A DNA stretch of 64,000 nucleotides from Polaribacter gangjinensis (GTDB lineage: Bacteria; Bacteroidota; Bacteroidia; Flavobacteriales; Flavobacteriaceae). The stretch is from the NCBI RefSeq assembly GCF_038024125.1, contig NZ_CP150662.1:823501-887500 (forward strand), in the 5' to 3' direction. Position 1 is the first letter of the stretch. Each line of letters starts with the position of its first letter. The notes under the pieces were generated by a model. It did no database searches. It was not told the DNA's origin and worked only from the letters and a program-made list of their open reading frames with translations. The translations under genes were made by a program, and so were the position numbers. Positions 27,293 through 35,975 of the stretch are shown here, piece after piece.

Positions 27293-28249
27293 ATGACTAG
27301 ATTTATAGTTAAGACTATATTTTTTTTACTATTTACCACAAGTCTAATAGCACAAAAAAAAGAAAATAGGCATAGAGCCTTTTATATTGATAATTTTAAC
27401 TCAATATTAGGTAGTTATAATTCAGAAACAGAGTTATTAAAATATTGCAAAGACCACAATTTCAATGCTTTAATTATTTATGATCTAAATAAGGTAAATA
27501 AATCAACACCGTTAGCTGATAAAAATACCAATAAAGTTTTGGCAAATTTTATTTCGAGAGCGAAAAAGGAATTTGGAATTGTGGAAGTTGGCGCATCTGG
27601 AGAAAATGGTAGTTTTTTTATCAATGTCATTCACAAATACAATCAATCTAGAAATTCTTCTTATGAAAAATTTGATGTCTACAATTTAGAATATGAATAT
27701 TGGAAAGAAAATGACAGTGCTCCAAAAGGGTATTATTGTGAAGAATATTTAAAACCCAATGGAATTCCTTGTACAAGAGAGGGAACTTTTGCTTATTTTA
27801 TGGAGTCTTTAAACATCATGAAATTACTTGCTAGCGAAAGTAAACACAAAATTAAAACGGAGGCTTACGTAGGTACTTTTAAAGAAAATGAAACTGAAAA
27901 ATTAATCAAATACGTTGATAGACTTTTAATTCATGCTTATGTTCAAAGTCCTCAAAGTGCATACCACTTTGTAAAAAAACGGCTGAATTATTTGGCTTCA
28001 ATAAATGCAAAGACAAATGTTTCTATACTTTTTTCAGCTGAAAACAAATTTATGGGTAAATATTTTGAAAAGAATTTACCTGAAACAGCTGAGGCTGAAT
28101 TCATCAAAGAAATGGAAAAAAATGATCCTGAAATATCAAAAAAATTAAGCTGTAATGGCTTTATTTACTACACTTATAGTTATTTTAAAAAATCGCATAG
28201 TTACTATAGCTACTTAAAAAGTCAAAAAGGAACTAATATTGACGATTAA
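27293..28249 (+). CDS. Secreted protein of unrecognised family, tandem paralogue 3
   Basis: This 318-residue protein has a signal peptide (1-21, ending SLIAQ). It is the longest of three tandem copies, with extra residues after the signal and at the C-terminus. Shared blocks are FYIDNFNSILGS, IIYDLNKVNK, ASGEN, FDVYNLEYEYW, GYYC, NGIPCTREGTF, ILFSAENKFMGKYF and GFIYYTYSYF. By eye it is closer to copy 2 than to copy 1. It ends 14 bases before the convergent QueD-like gene. Function unknown. Confidence 0.82.
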   Translation: MTRFIVKTIFFLLFTTSLIAQKKENRHRAFYIDNFNSILGSYNSETELLKYCKDHNFNALIIYDLNKVNKSTPLADKNTNKVLANFISRAKKEFGIVEVGASGENGSFFINVIHKYNQSRNSSYEKFDVYNLEYEYWKENDSAPKGYYCEEYLKPNGIPCTREGTFAYFMESLNIMKLLASESKHKIKTEAYVGTFKENETEKLIKYVDRLLIHAYVQSPQSAYHFVKKRLNYLASINAKTNVSILFSAENKFMGKYFEKNLPETAEAEFIKEMEKNDPEISKKLSCNGFIYYTYSYFKKSHSYYSYLKSQKGTNIDD

Positions 28250-28263
28250 AATTTAATTAAAAA

Positions 28264-28674
28264 TTACCCTGAATAACTAACAAAATTTCTTGGAGTCTCG
28301 TACAATGTAATTTTCAAATCTAAGGTTTTTGGTAAATGTTTACGTAATTTATCATACGTAACTACACAAATATTTTCTGCAGTTGGATTTAATTCCTTGA
28401 ATTCTGGAACTTCGATATTCAGATTTTTGTGATCAAAACAATCTTCGATTTCAGTTTTAATCAAATTCTTTAAAATCCCTAAATCATACACATAACCCGT
28501 TTCTGGATTGATTTCTCCAGTTAAAGAAACAATCAATTCGTAATTGTGACCGTGAAAATTTGGATTGCTACATTTGCTAAAAATCTCAAAGTTTTTTTCA
28601 TCACTCCAATCTTTTCTGTAAAGTCTGTGCGCAGCATTAAAATGTGCTTTTCTATGAACGGTTACTTTTGGCAT
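28264..28674 (-). CDS. queD: 6-pyruvoyl-tetrahydropterin synthase/QueD family protein
   Basis: This 136-residue T-fold enzyme has the zinc ligands in HFNAAHR and FHGHNY, plus DLGILK and the catalytic Asp/His in FDHKNLN. In bacteria this family usually makes 6-carboxytetrahydropterin for queuosine, though some members act in tetrahydrobiopterin synthesis. The Cys in FSKCSNPNFHGHNY is present, as expected for catalysis. Its start overlaps the end of idi by 23 bases. Confidence 0.9.
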   Translation of the reverse strand: MPKVTVHRKAHFNAAHRLYRKDWSDEKNFEIFSKCSNPNFHGHNYELIVSLTGEINPETGYVYDLGILKNLIKTEIEDCFDHKNLNIEVPEFKELNPTAENICVVTYDKLRKHLPKTLDLKITLYETPRNFVSYSG

Positions 28675-29185
28675 TAGCTAATTTTTCGTAAGATTTATTA
28701 AAAATAATTTGAAACCAAGCAGTATAAATTTGTGGATTGTTTTCAATGTCTGTTTTCACATCTTCTAAAGGCATCCATTTATAACTTTCAACTTCCTCTT
28801 TATTGATGTTTGGTTCACCATCAAAACTTCCAACTAAAACGTAATCCAATTCGTGTTCAGTAAGTCCGTTGTCAAAAGGAGCTTTGTAAATAAAAGAAAA
28901 AATCTCTTGTAAATCAGTTGAAAAACCCATTTCTTCAAACAATCTTCTTTTTCCTGCTTCAATATTGCTCTCACCTGCTCTTTGATGCGAACAACAAGTA
29001 TTTGTCCATAAAAGAGGTGAATGATATTTAGTAGCAGCTCTTTGTTGAATCATCAAATCGCCATTTTTATTGAAGACAAAAACAGAAAAAGCTCTATGAA
29101 GTAATGCTTTTTCATGTGCTTCCATTTTAGGCATCAACCCAATCTGATTGTCATTTTCGTCGACTAAAATTACCAATTCTTCCAT
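28652..29185 (-). CDS. idi: Isopentenyl-diphosphate delta-isomerase, type I
   Basis: This 177-residue Nudix-fold enzyme interconverts IPP and DMAPP. It has LLHRAFSVFVFN, QQRAATKYHSP, the active-site Cys in TNTCCSH, EAGKRRLFEEMGF and the Glu in TEHELDYVL. The ATG at 29185 is preferred over an in-frame TTG 9 bases upstream. A TATCTTTG box (complement of 29192-29199) is very close to the start, so the leader would be short. The long overlap with the QueD-like gene suggests coupled translation of the two. Confidence 0.95.
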   Translation of the reverse strand: MEELVILVDENDNQIGLMPKMEAHEKALLHRAFSVFVFNKNGDLMIQQRAATKYHSPLLWTNTCCSHQRAGESNIEAGKRRLFEEMGFSTDLQEIFSFIYKAPFDNGLTEHELDYVLVGSFDGEPNINKEEVESYKWMPLEDVKTDIENNPQIYTAWFQIIFNKSYEKLANAKSNRS

Positions 29186-29256
29186 ATTTGGCAAAGATAA
29201 ACCAAACTACTTGCATAAAAAACTTAAAATTCCGCTAAAACAATTACATTTTTCTA

Positions 29257-29283
29257 TTGTTTTATTTTGATGTCTTATCTTTG
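29257..29283 (+). promoter_or_regulatory. Bacteroidota-type promoter for the cyclophilin gene
   Basis: TTG at 29257-29259 and TATCTTTG at 29276-29283 are 16 bases apart, a little shorter than usual. Transcription would start near 29290, which rules out translation starts upstream of that point and supports GTG 29308. Confidence 0.5.
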
Positions 29284-29307
29284 AAAGTCAATTCGAAACT
29301 TTTAAAA

Positions 29308-30006
29308 GTGAATTTATTCTACAGAACTCTCTTATTAATTATCCTTGCTTTTTCAATTCAATGCAATTCAAAAACTTCTGAAAAAGAAGAGAAAACTATA
29401 AAACCAAACAAAAATTTAGTCGAAAAGAAGATTGAGAAAAAAGTTGAAATTGATGAAGACAGTTTGAATAATAAAAATACCGAAATCTTTTTAGAAGCTT
29501 ATGGTAAAGAAAATCTAGAAACAAAAGTCATCATCAAAACAAGATTTGGAGATATTAAATTGCGCCTTTTTGAGGATGTGCCAATTCACAGAGCAAATTT
29601 TATTTTCTTAACAAAAATGGGCTATTTCAACTCTACTGTTATTTATAGAGTAGCCAAAAATTTCGTGATTCAAGGAGGAAATTCTGATAATTTATTGACG
29701 AGAAAACAACGAAGTAAATACGGTAACTATTTGCTAAAATCTGAATTTAGAAAAAACCGGACTCACAAATATGGAGCACTTGCTGCTGCAAGAGAATGGG
29801 AAGACAACCCAAAAAAACTTTCCAGTCCTTTTGAATTTTATATCGTCCAAAAAAAATCAGGAGCTCATCATTTGGATGGAGAACATACCGTTTTTGGAGA
29901 AGTAATTTCTGGATTTGAAACAATGGAAAAAATATCCAATGTAAAAGTAGGCTCAGACGAGTGGCCTATTGAAGAGATTAAATTAACGATTGAAATTTTA
30001 GATTGA
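29308..30006 (+). CDS. Exported peptidyl-prolyl cis-trans isomerase, cyclophilin type
   Basis: This protein has an N-terminal hydrophobic signal (NLFYRTLLLIILAFSIQC) whose Cys suggests a lipoprotein, a charged linker of about 50 residues, and a cyclophilin domain. The domain is seen in TRFGDIKLRLFEDVPIHRANF, VIQGG and HTVFGEVISGFETME. It would catalyse proline isomerisation in the periplasm. The GTG at 29308 is chosen because it starts the signal and lies downstream of a TTG/TATCTTTG promoter; an upstream in-frame TTG at 29257 is inside that promoter. An extra insertion (RKQRSKYGNYLLKSEFRKNR) is typical of Bacteroidota members. Confidence 0.85.
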   Translation: MNLFYRTLLLIILAFSIQCNSKTSEKEEKTIKPNKNLVEKKIEKKVEIDEDSLNNKNTEIFLEAYGKENLETKVIIKTRFGDIKLRLFEDVPIHRANFIFLTKMGYFNSTVIYRVAKNFVIQGGNSDNLLTRKQRSKYGNYLLKSEFRKNRTHKYGALAAAREWEDNPKKLSSPFEFYIVQKKSGAHHLDGEHTVFGEVISGFETMEKISNVKVGSDEWPIEEIKLTIEILD

Positions 30007-30033
30007 TAATTGCCAATCTAAACTGTATCTTTG
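30003..30033 (+). promoter_or_regulatory. Bacteroidota-type promoter for prfC
   Basis: TTG at 30003-30005 and TATCTTTG at 30026-30033 are 20 bases apart, and the ATG of prfC follows 17 bases later. It overlaps the stop of the cyclophilin gene. Confidence 0.55.
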
Positions 30034-30050
30034 CACCTCAAAATTTGTAA

Positions 30051-31640
30051 ATGAGTTTTTTAGAAGAAATACAACGCAGAAGAACTTTTGGAATTATTTC
30101 ACATCCAGATGCAGGAAAAACGACTCTAACAGAAAAATTATTACTTTTTGGGGGCGCAATTCAAGAAGCAGGAGCTGTAAAAAATAATAAAATTAAAAAA
30201 ACAGCCACGTCCGATTTTATGGAAATTGAACGTCAACGTGGAATTTCTGTAGCAACATCGGTTTTAGCTTTTATCTATAAAGATAAGAAAATCAATATTT
30301 TAGATACACCAGGTCATAAAGATTTTGCCGAAGATACTTTCAGAACACTCACTGCAGTTGATAGTGTAATCGTAGTTATTGACGTTGCAAAAGGAGTAGA
30401 ACCACAAACCGAAAAATTGGTAGAAGTTTGTAGGATGAGAAGTATTCCTATGCTTGTTTTTATCAATAAATTAGATAGAGAAGGAAAAGATGCCTTTGAT
30501 TTGTTGGATGAAGTTGAGCAAAAATTAGGATTGCACGTAACCCCAATGAGTTTTCCAATCGGAATGGGTTATGATTTTCAAGGAATTTATAATATTTGGG
30601 AAAAGAAATTAAACCTTTTTTCTGAAAAATCAAAAACATCCATCACAGAAAGTATCGAATTTACGGATGTTTCTAATCCTGAGTTAGAGAAAGCAATTGG
30701 AGAAAAAGCTGCAAATACTTTACGAGAAGAATTACACTTAATAGAAGAAGTATATCCACCTTTTTCTCGAGAAGAATATTTGAGAGGCGATTTACAACCT
30801 GTTTTTTTTGGCTCTGCATTGAATAATTTCGGAGTAAAAGAATTGCTAGATGCTTTTATAGAAATTGCACCTTCGCCTCAACCAAAAAAATCTGAAGAGA
30901 GATTAGTAGATTCTAAAGAAGAAAAAATGACAGGATTTGTGTTTAAAATTCATGCAAATATGGATCCAAAGCACAGAGACAGACTCGCTTTTGTAAAAAT
31001 TGTTTCAGGAGTTTTTAAAAGAAATTCTCCTTATTTGCATGTTAGACATGGAAAAAATCTAAAATTTTCGAGTCCAAATGCCTTTTTTGCTGAGAAAAAA
31101 GAAATCGTAGAAGAATCGTATGCAGGAGATATTGTAGGATTACATGATACTGGAAATTTTAAAATTGGAGATACTTTAACTGAAGGAGAGGTTTTGAATT
31201 TTAAAGGAATTCCAAGTTTTTCTCCTGAACATTTTAGATATGTAAATAATGCAGATCCAATGAAAGCCAAACAATTATTCAAAGGTTTGGATCAATTGAT
31301 GGATGAAGGAGTTGCGCAATTATTCACCATAGAAATGAATGGTAGAAAAGTTGTAGGAACTGTTGGTGCGCTTCAATACGAAGTAATTCAATATCGTTTA
31401 GAACATGAGTATGGAGCTAAATGTACTTATGAACCTTTACAAGTTCACAAAGCTTGCTGGGTAGAAGCAACCAATCCAAAAAATGAAGAGTACAAAGAGT
31501 TTTTAAGAGTAAAACAACGATATTTGGCTAAAGATAAGCAAGGACAATTGGTTTTTTTGACAGATTCTGAGTTTACGATTCAAATGACTTTGAGTAAATA
31601 TCCCACAGTAAAATTACATTTTACGAGTGAATTCAAATAA
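30051..31640 (+). CDS. prfC: Peptide chain release factor 3
   Basis: This 529-residue translational GTPase has G1 SHPDAGKTT, switch [11 protein letters not shown]4 NKLDREG and the RF3-specific stretch [15 protein letters not shown]. It recycles RF1 and RF2 after termination. The C-terminal half has [19 protein letters not shown], which distinguishes RF3 from EF-G. Length is normal. The next gene begins 7 bases after its stop. Confidence 0.97.
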   Translation: MSFLEEIQRRRTFGIISHPDAGKTTLTEKLLLFGGAIQEAGAVKNNKIKKTATSDFMEIERQRGISVATSVLAFIYKDKKINILDTPGHKDFAEDTFRTLTAVDSVIVVIDVAKGVEPQTEKLVEVCRMRSIPMLVFINKLDREGKDAFDLLDEVEQKLGLHVTPMSFPIGMGYDFQGIYNIWEKKLNLFSEKSKTSITESIEFTDVSNPELEKAIGEKAANTLREELHLIEEVYPPFSREEYLRGDLQPVFFGSALNNFGVKELLDAFIEIAPSPQPKKSEERLVDSKEEKMTGFVFKIHANMDPKHRDRLAFVKIVSGVFKRNSPYLHVRHGKNLKFSSPNAFFAEKKEIVEESYAGDIVGLHDTGNFKIGDTLTEGEVLNFKGIPSFSPEHFRYVNNADPMKAKQLFKGLDQLMDEGVAQLFTIEMNGRKVVGTVGALQYEVIQYRLEHEYGAKCTYEPLQVHKACWVEATNPKNEEYKEFLRVKQRYLAKDKQGQLVFLTDSEFTIQMTLSKYPTVKLHFTSEFK

Positions 31641-31647
31641 AATTTCT

Positions 31648-33210
31648 ATGAAAAAAATTATTTATTTTATCTTTTTTATAATAATCAATAAAAGCTTTTC
31701 ACAGACGTATTCATTTTCAGAAATTAAGGGTAGAGAATTTAAAAATTCAATTCGATTAAATTATATTTTAGTTCATCAACCAACTGATAAAGTAAATTAC
31801 AGCCTAAAGCCAAGAATGGGTTTTGTGGGTTTAAATTATAATGTACCTTTAAATGACTGGCTTTATACAGGAGCTGGATTTCATACGGCAATAACAGGAG
31901 ATCAAGGTGGTTTATTTACATTAGGTGTAAATCTTGGAGTAAATACTCCTATTTATAAGAATCTTTTTTTTGATGCTAATGTTCATTTTGGTGGTGGTGG
32001 TGGTTTTAGAAGTTTGGTAAATGGTGGTGGAATTTTATATCCAAATGCAGGATTGCAATACAAAGCAGATGGTTTTTCATTTGGAGTTCAGTATGGATAT
32101 GTGAACTTTTTTACAGGAATTCAAAAAAGTGATAATGTATCATTTTTTATAGAAATTCCTAGTTTACTTAGAGCAAGTTCATATAAAAATGCACAAAGGA
32201 CATTTGAAATCAATAACATAAAAACAGATAGTTTTTGGGAAAAACCCGCTGTAAAAAGTGTTCAACAAGTTACTTTTGATTACTTTTTTCCTGTTGGAAT
32301 GTCAAGAACGGATGCTAGTACAAATCCTCCATACACGACAATCAATAATACATTGTCAATTTTAGGTTTTGAATATCAACGCTATTTAAATAAGAACACT
32401 TTTATTTTCGCTCATGCTGATGCAATGTATAGTGGATTAGTTGCAGGATTTATGGATGTTTTTTTCGGAGTAGGAAAAAATTTTATAGAAACAAAACATA
32501 TAAACTTCTTTGCAAAAATGGGAATTGGTGCAGCAGGAGGCAGAATTTTTCCTGAAAATGGTTTAACGATGTATCCAAATGCTGGTTTTGATGTAAAGCT
32601 TTCAGAAAAATTCGGAATTAGTTTTCACGGAGGATATCACAGATCAATTGGAGGAACTTTTGAAGCTTACACTGCAGGATTTAGTTTAAAATACTACAAC
32701 TTAAGTGGAGGAACTTCAGATCCCTTTAGCAATGAGAAATTTACTAAAATAAAAACTCAAGGAATACAAATTTCCGCACAAAATCAAACATATTTTGATG
32801 TAGCAAAATTTGGAATTCCTGACAGTGATTTAAATTTGATTGCAATTAAAATAAACTACGATTTGAATCATAGATATTATTTAGCTGGTGAGGCATCTTT
32901 TGCTTACGAAGGTGAATCTGGAGGTTATGCACTCGGCATTTTTGGTATTGGAATAAAAAGTAACAAGTTTTTAAATGAAAAATTTTCAACATTTTTAGAA
33001 TTATCAGGAGGTGTAGCTGGTGGAGGAAGAGTTGATTCTGGAGAAGGAATTTTAGTAAGACCAACTCTTGGAATAAACTATCATTTTAATGATGATTTTT
33101 CAATTCATGCTTCAGGTGGTCAAATGTGGTCTCCCTTTGGAAATGTAAATTCATCAAATATCAATATAGGATTATCTTATGGATTATCCATTTTAAACTC
33201 AAGAAAATAA
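31648..33210 (+). CDS. Outer-membrane beta-barrel-like protein with internal repeats
   Basis: This 520-residue exported protein has a signal peptide (1-19, ending KSFSQ) and then alternating Tyr/Phe- and Gly-rich strands typical of an outer-membrane barrel. A Gly-rich hairpin module occurs three times: GGGGGFRSLVNGGGILYPNAG, then GAAGGRIFPENGLTMYPNAG, and near the C-terminus GGVAGGGRVDSGEGILVRPTLG. This points to internal duplication. The ATG at 31648 is preferred to an overlapping GTG inside prfC. No named family is recognised and the function is unknown. Confidence 0.8.
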   Translation: MKKIIYFIFFIIINKSFSQTYSFSEIKGREFKNSIRLNYILVHQPTDKVNYSLKPRMGFVGLNYNVPLNDWLYTGAGFHTAITGDQGGLFTLGVNLGVNTPIYKNLFFDANVHFGGGGGFRSLVNGGGILYPNAGLQYKADGFSFGVQYGYVNFFTGIQKSDNVSFFIEIPSLLRASSYKNAQRTFEINNIKTDSFWEKPAVKSVQQVTFDYFFPVGMSRTDASTNPPYTTINNTLSILGFEYQRYLNKNTFIFAHADAMYSGLVAGFMDVFFGVGKNFIETKHINFFAKMGIGAAGGRIFPENGLTMYPNAGFDVKLSEKFGISFHGGYHRSIGGTFEAYTAGFSLKYYNLSGGTSDPFSNEKFTKIKTQGIQISAQNQTYFDVAKFGIPDSDLNLIAIKINYDLNHRYYLAGEASFAYEGESGGYALGIFGIGIKSNKFLNEKFSTFLELSGGVAGGGRVDSGEGILVRPTLGINYHFNDDFSIHASGGQMWSPFGNVNSSNINIGLSYGLSILNSRK

Positions 33211-33233
33211 TAGAAACCATATAAAATTAAGAT

Positions 33234-34163
33234 ATGAACAACGGAATTTACGCAAAATTCACCACCGAAAAAGGTGAAATTTTAGTACGATTAGAACACG
33301 AAAAAACACCAGGAACAGTAGGTAATTTTGTTGCTTTAGCTGAAGGAAATCTTGAAAACAGCTCCAAACCACAAGGTACTCCATACTATAACGGATTAAA
33401 ATTTCACAGAGTTATTGCTGATTTTATGATTCAAGGTGGATGTCCCTTAGGAACAGGAACTGGAAATCCTGGATATAAATTTGACGATGAATTTCATCCA
33501 GAATTAAAACACAATGCTCCAGGAAAATTAGCGATGGCTAATTCAGGTCCTGCAACAAACGGAAGTCAATTTTATATCACACACGTTCCTACTCCTTGGT
33601 TAGATGGAAAACATACCGTTTTTGGTTCAGTAGTTGAAGGGCAAGATGTGGTTGATGCTGTTTCGCAAGGTGATACCATGACTGTCGAAATTTTAAGGGT
33701 TGGGCCTGAAGCAGAGAACTTCAATGCAGTTGAAGCTTTTAGAAATTTTGAAGGGTTAAGAGCAAAACGCGAAGCTGAAGCTAAAAGAAAACAAAAAGAA
33801 ATTTTAGATACAATTGCTGCTGGGTTTAATGAAACACAAAGTGGTTTACGTTATCAAATTATTCAAAAAGGTAATGGAAAAAAAGCTGAAAAAGGTTCAA
33901 AAGTTTCAGTTCACTACAAAGGTCAATTATTAGATGGAACCGTTTTTGATTCGTCTTATAAACGAAAAGAACCCATTGATTTTACTCTTGGAATCGGTCA
34001 AGTAATTTCTGGATGGGATGAAGGAATTCAACTTTTAAAAGAAGGTGATAAAGCAAGATTAGTTATTCCGTCTGATTTAGCCTACGGAGAACGTGGTGCA
34101 GGTGGTGTAATTCCACCAAATGCAACTTTAATTTTTGATGTTGAATTGATGAAAGTTAAATAA
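33234..34163 (+). CDS. Cyclophilin-FKBP fusion peptidyl-prolyl isomerase
   Basis: This 309-residue protein combines two unrelated prolyl isomerase domains. Residues 1-150 are a cyclophilin ([35 protein letters not shown]). A charged linker of about 40 residues follows, and residues 200-309 are an FKBP ([51 protein letters not shown]). There is no signal peptide, so it is cytoplasmic. Such dual-family immunophilins (CFBP type) are known from flavobacteria. Both active sites look intact. Confidence 0.95.
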   Translation: MNNGIYAKFTTEKGEILVRLEHEKTPGTVGNFVALAEGNLENSSKPQGTPYYNGLKFHRVIADFMIQGGCPLGTGTGNPGYKFDDEFHPELKHNAPGKLAMANSGPATNGSQFYITHVPTPWLDGKHTVFGSVVEGQDVVDAVSQGDTMTVEILRVGPEAENFNAVEAFRNFEGLRAKREAEAKRKQKEILDTIAAGFNETQSGLRYQIIQKGNGKKAEKGSKVSVHYKGQLLDGTVFDSSYKRKEPIDFTLGIGQVISGWDEGIQLLKEGDKARLVIPSDLAYGERGAGGVIPPNATLIFDVELMKVK

Positions 34164-34188
34164 ATTATATAATTGCAATATACTTTTT

Positions 34189-34222
34189 AAAACCATCTCT
34201 TTAAAAAGAGATGGTTTTTTTT
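34189..34222 (+). terminator. Terminator after the cyclophilin-FKBP gene
   Basis: A 14-base stem AAAACCATCTCTTT (34189-34202) pairs with 34205-34218 and is followed by T residues. Confidence 0.88.
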
Positions 34223-34274
34223 GTAAAGTAAATTATAGATTTTGTATATTTAAAAACCTATTAGCATTTTAAAA

Positions 34275-35975
34275 ATGTCAGATTTTTCCCAAAAAAGAAT
34301 TCAACTTGTTTTTACACTCTCTTTAGTTACTGCGTTTTTTGCTTTGGTATATTTTTTTATTGGTTTTTTCATAAATTATAAAATTTTAAGTTTATATCAT
34401 CTTGCCAGTGTTTTTATATTAATTTTCTGCGCTTTCATTGTCGAAAAAAGAAAACTTAATGCCTCAAGAATTATATATTTTATCACTTTTGATCTCTCCG
34501 TAACTTTAACAGCTTCCTACATCGGAAAACCTGGAAGTGTTGAATTTTTATTATTATTTGCTTTTGCACTTCCGTTTTTAATATTTTCATTTAGAAGAGA
34601 AAAAAAATTTATTGCTATTTTTTCAACATTCGCGCTACTATTGTGGTATTTATTATTTATTACAAAATTCAACTTATTTACAACCGAAAAATTAGATCCA
34701 GAAATTGCATCAAAATTCATTTATCCACTCTCTTTGGGTACAACCCTATTCTTAATCACCTTTCAGTTGGCATATTTTTCATATCTAAATAGTGCTCACT
34801 ATAAAAGAATATACTTTAAAAAGCAACGAGCCCTAGAAGCATCCACTGCTAAATCAAAATTTTTAAGCATGATGAGTCACGAAATTAGAACACCTTTAAA
34901 TGCCATTGTAGGATTATCACATATCTTGGCAGATACAAACCCAAGAGAAGATCAAAGACAAAATATTGAAGGCTTAAATTATTCAGGAAAAATTTTATTG
35001 AATTTATTAAATAATGTGCTTGATTTTAGTAAAATGCAATCAACTGAAATAGCTCTTGAAAATATTCCCACAAATTTATACGATGGTGTAAAGCAAATTC
35101 AAAAAATTCATGAAGCAAATTGTAAGAAAAAAGGCATCAAATTAATCATAGAAATTGATGATAATTTACCAATTGTATTATTAGATATTGTAAGATTTAA
35201 TCAAATAATCAATAACCTATTAACTAATTCTATAAAGTTTACTGACAAAGGAGGAATCACTCTAAGGATTCGAAAAGGAAGCCAAACAAATACTACTGTT
35301 ACCGTAATTACAGAAATTATTGATACAGGAATTGGAATTCCAAAAGAAAAACTACCAGAAATTTGGGAAGCATTTACACAAGCATCATCTACAACTAACA
35401 GACTTTATGGTGGTACAGGATTGGGGTTGCCAATTGTAAAAAGTATTATTGAAAAAATGGGTTCTAAAGTAAAAGTAGAAAGTGTGGTAGGTAGAGGAAG
35501 TAGATTTTATTTTAAATTGGTATTAAACAAAGCATTAGATTCAGATCTGAAAAAAGAATCTATCAAAAATACGTATAATTTTGAAGGAAGAAAAGTACTT
35601 TTAGTAGAAGATAACCTTATCAACGTTATGGTTGCTAAACAAATTTTAGAAAAAGAAAAACTTACTGTAGAGGTTGCTAATAATGGTGAAATTGCTGTAC
35701 AAAAGGTAAAAGAAAATTTCTATGATGTTATTTTGATGGATATACAAATGCCTGTAATGGATGGATATCAGGCATCCATAGAAATTAGAAAATTTAATAA
35801 AGAAATTCCAATTTTAGCACTTTCTGCTTCCATTTTTATGGAAGTAAAAGACAAAATCAATGAAAGTGGAATGGATGGATTTATTTTCAAACCTTTTGAT
35901 CCGAAAGAATTATTAAAGGAAATTGATTCATTTATCAATAAAAAAAACCTCTCAATTAATTTAATTAGAATATGA
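34275..35975 (+). CDS. Hybrid sensor histidine kinase/response regulator, copy 1
   Basis: This 566-residue protein has about six N-terminal membrane helices (to residue 175) with almost no extracytoplasmic loop. A HisKA domain with phospho-acceptor His202 (MSHEIRTPLNAIVG) follows, then a HATPase_c domain (N box FNQIINNLLTNSIKFT, DTGIGIP, GGTGLGLPIVKS). A C-terminal receiver carries phospho-acceptor Asp489 (LMDIQMPVMDGY). There is no HPt or DNA-binding output, so a separate phosphotransfer partner or regulator must exist elsewhere. It overlaps its paralogue by 4 bases (ATGA). Confidence 0.95.
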   Translation: MSDFSQKRIQLVFTLSLVTAFFALVYFFIGFFINYKILSLYHLASVFILIFCAFIVEKRKLNASRIIYFITFDLSVTLTASYIGKPGSVEFLLLFAFALPFLIFSFRREKKFIAIFSTFALLLWYLLFITKFNLFTTEKLDPEIASKFIYPLSLGTTLFLITFQLAYFSYLNSAHYKRIYFKKQRALEASTAKSKFLSMMSHEIRTPLNAIVGLSHILADTNPREDQRQNIEGLNYSGKILLNLLNNVLDFSKMQSTEIALENIPTNLYDGVKQIQKIHEANCKKKGIKLIIEIDDNLPIVLLDIVRFNQIINNLLTNSIKFTDKGGITLRIRKGSQTNTTVTVITEIIDTGIGIPKEKLPEIWEAFTQASSTTNRLYGGTGLGLPIVKSIIEKMGSKVKVESVVGRGSRFYFKLVLNKALDSDLKKESIKNTYNFEGRKVLLVEDNLINVMVAKQILEKEKLTVEVANNGEIAVQKVKENFYDVILMDIQMPVMDGYQASIEIRKFNKEIPILALSASIFMEVKDKINESGMDGFIFKPFDPKELLKEIDSFINKKNLSINLIRI

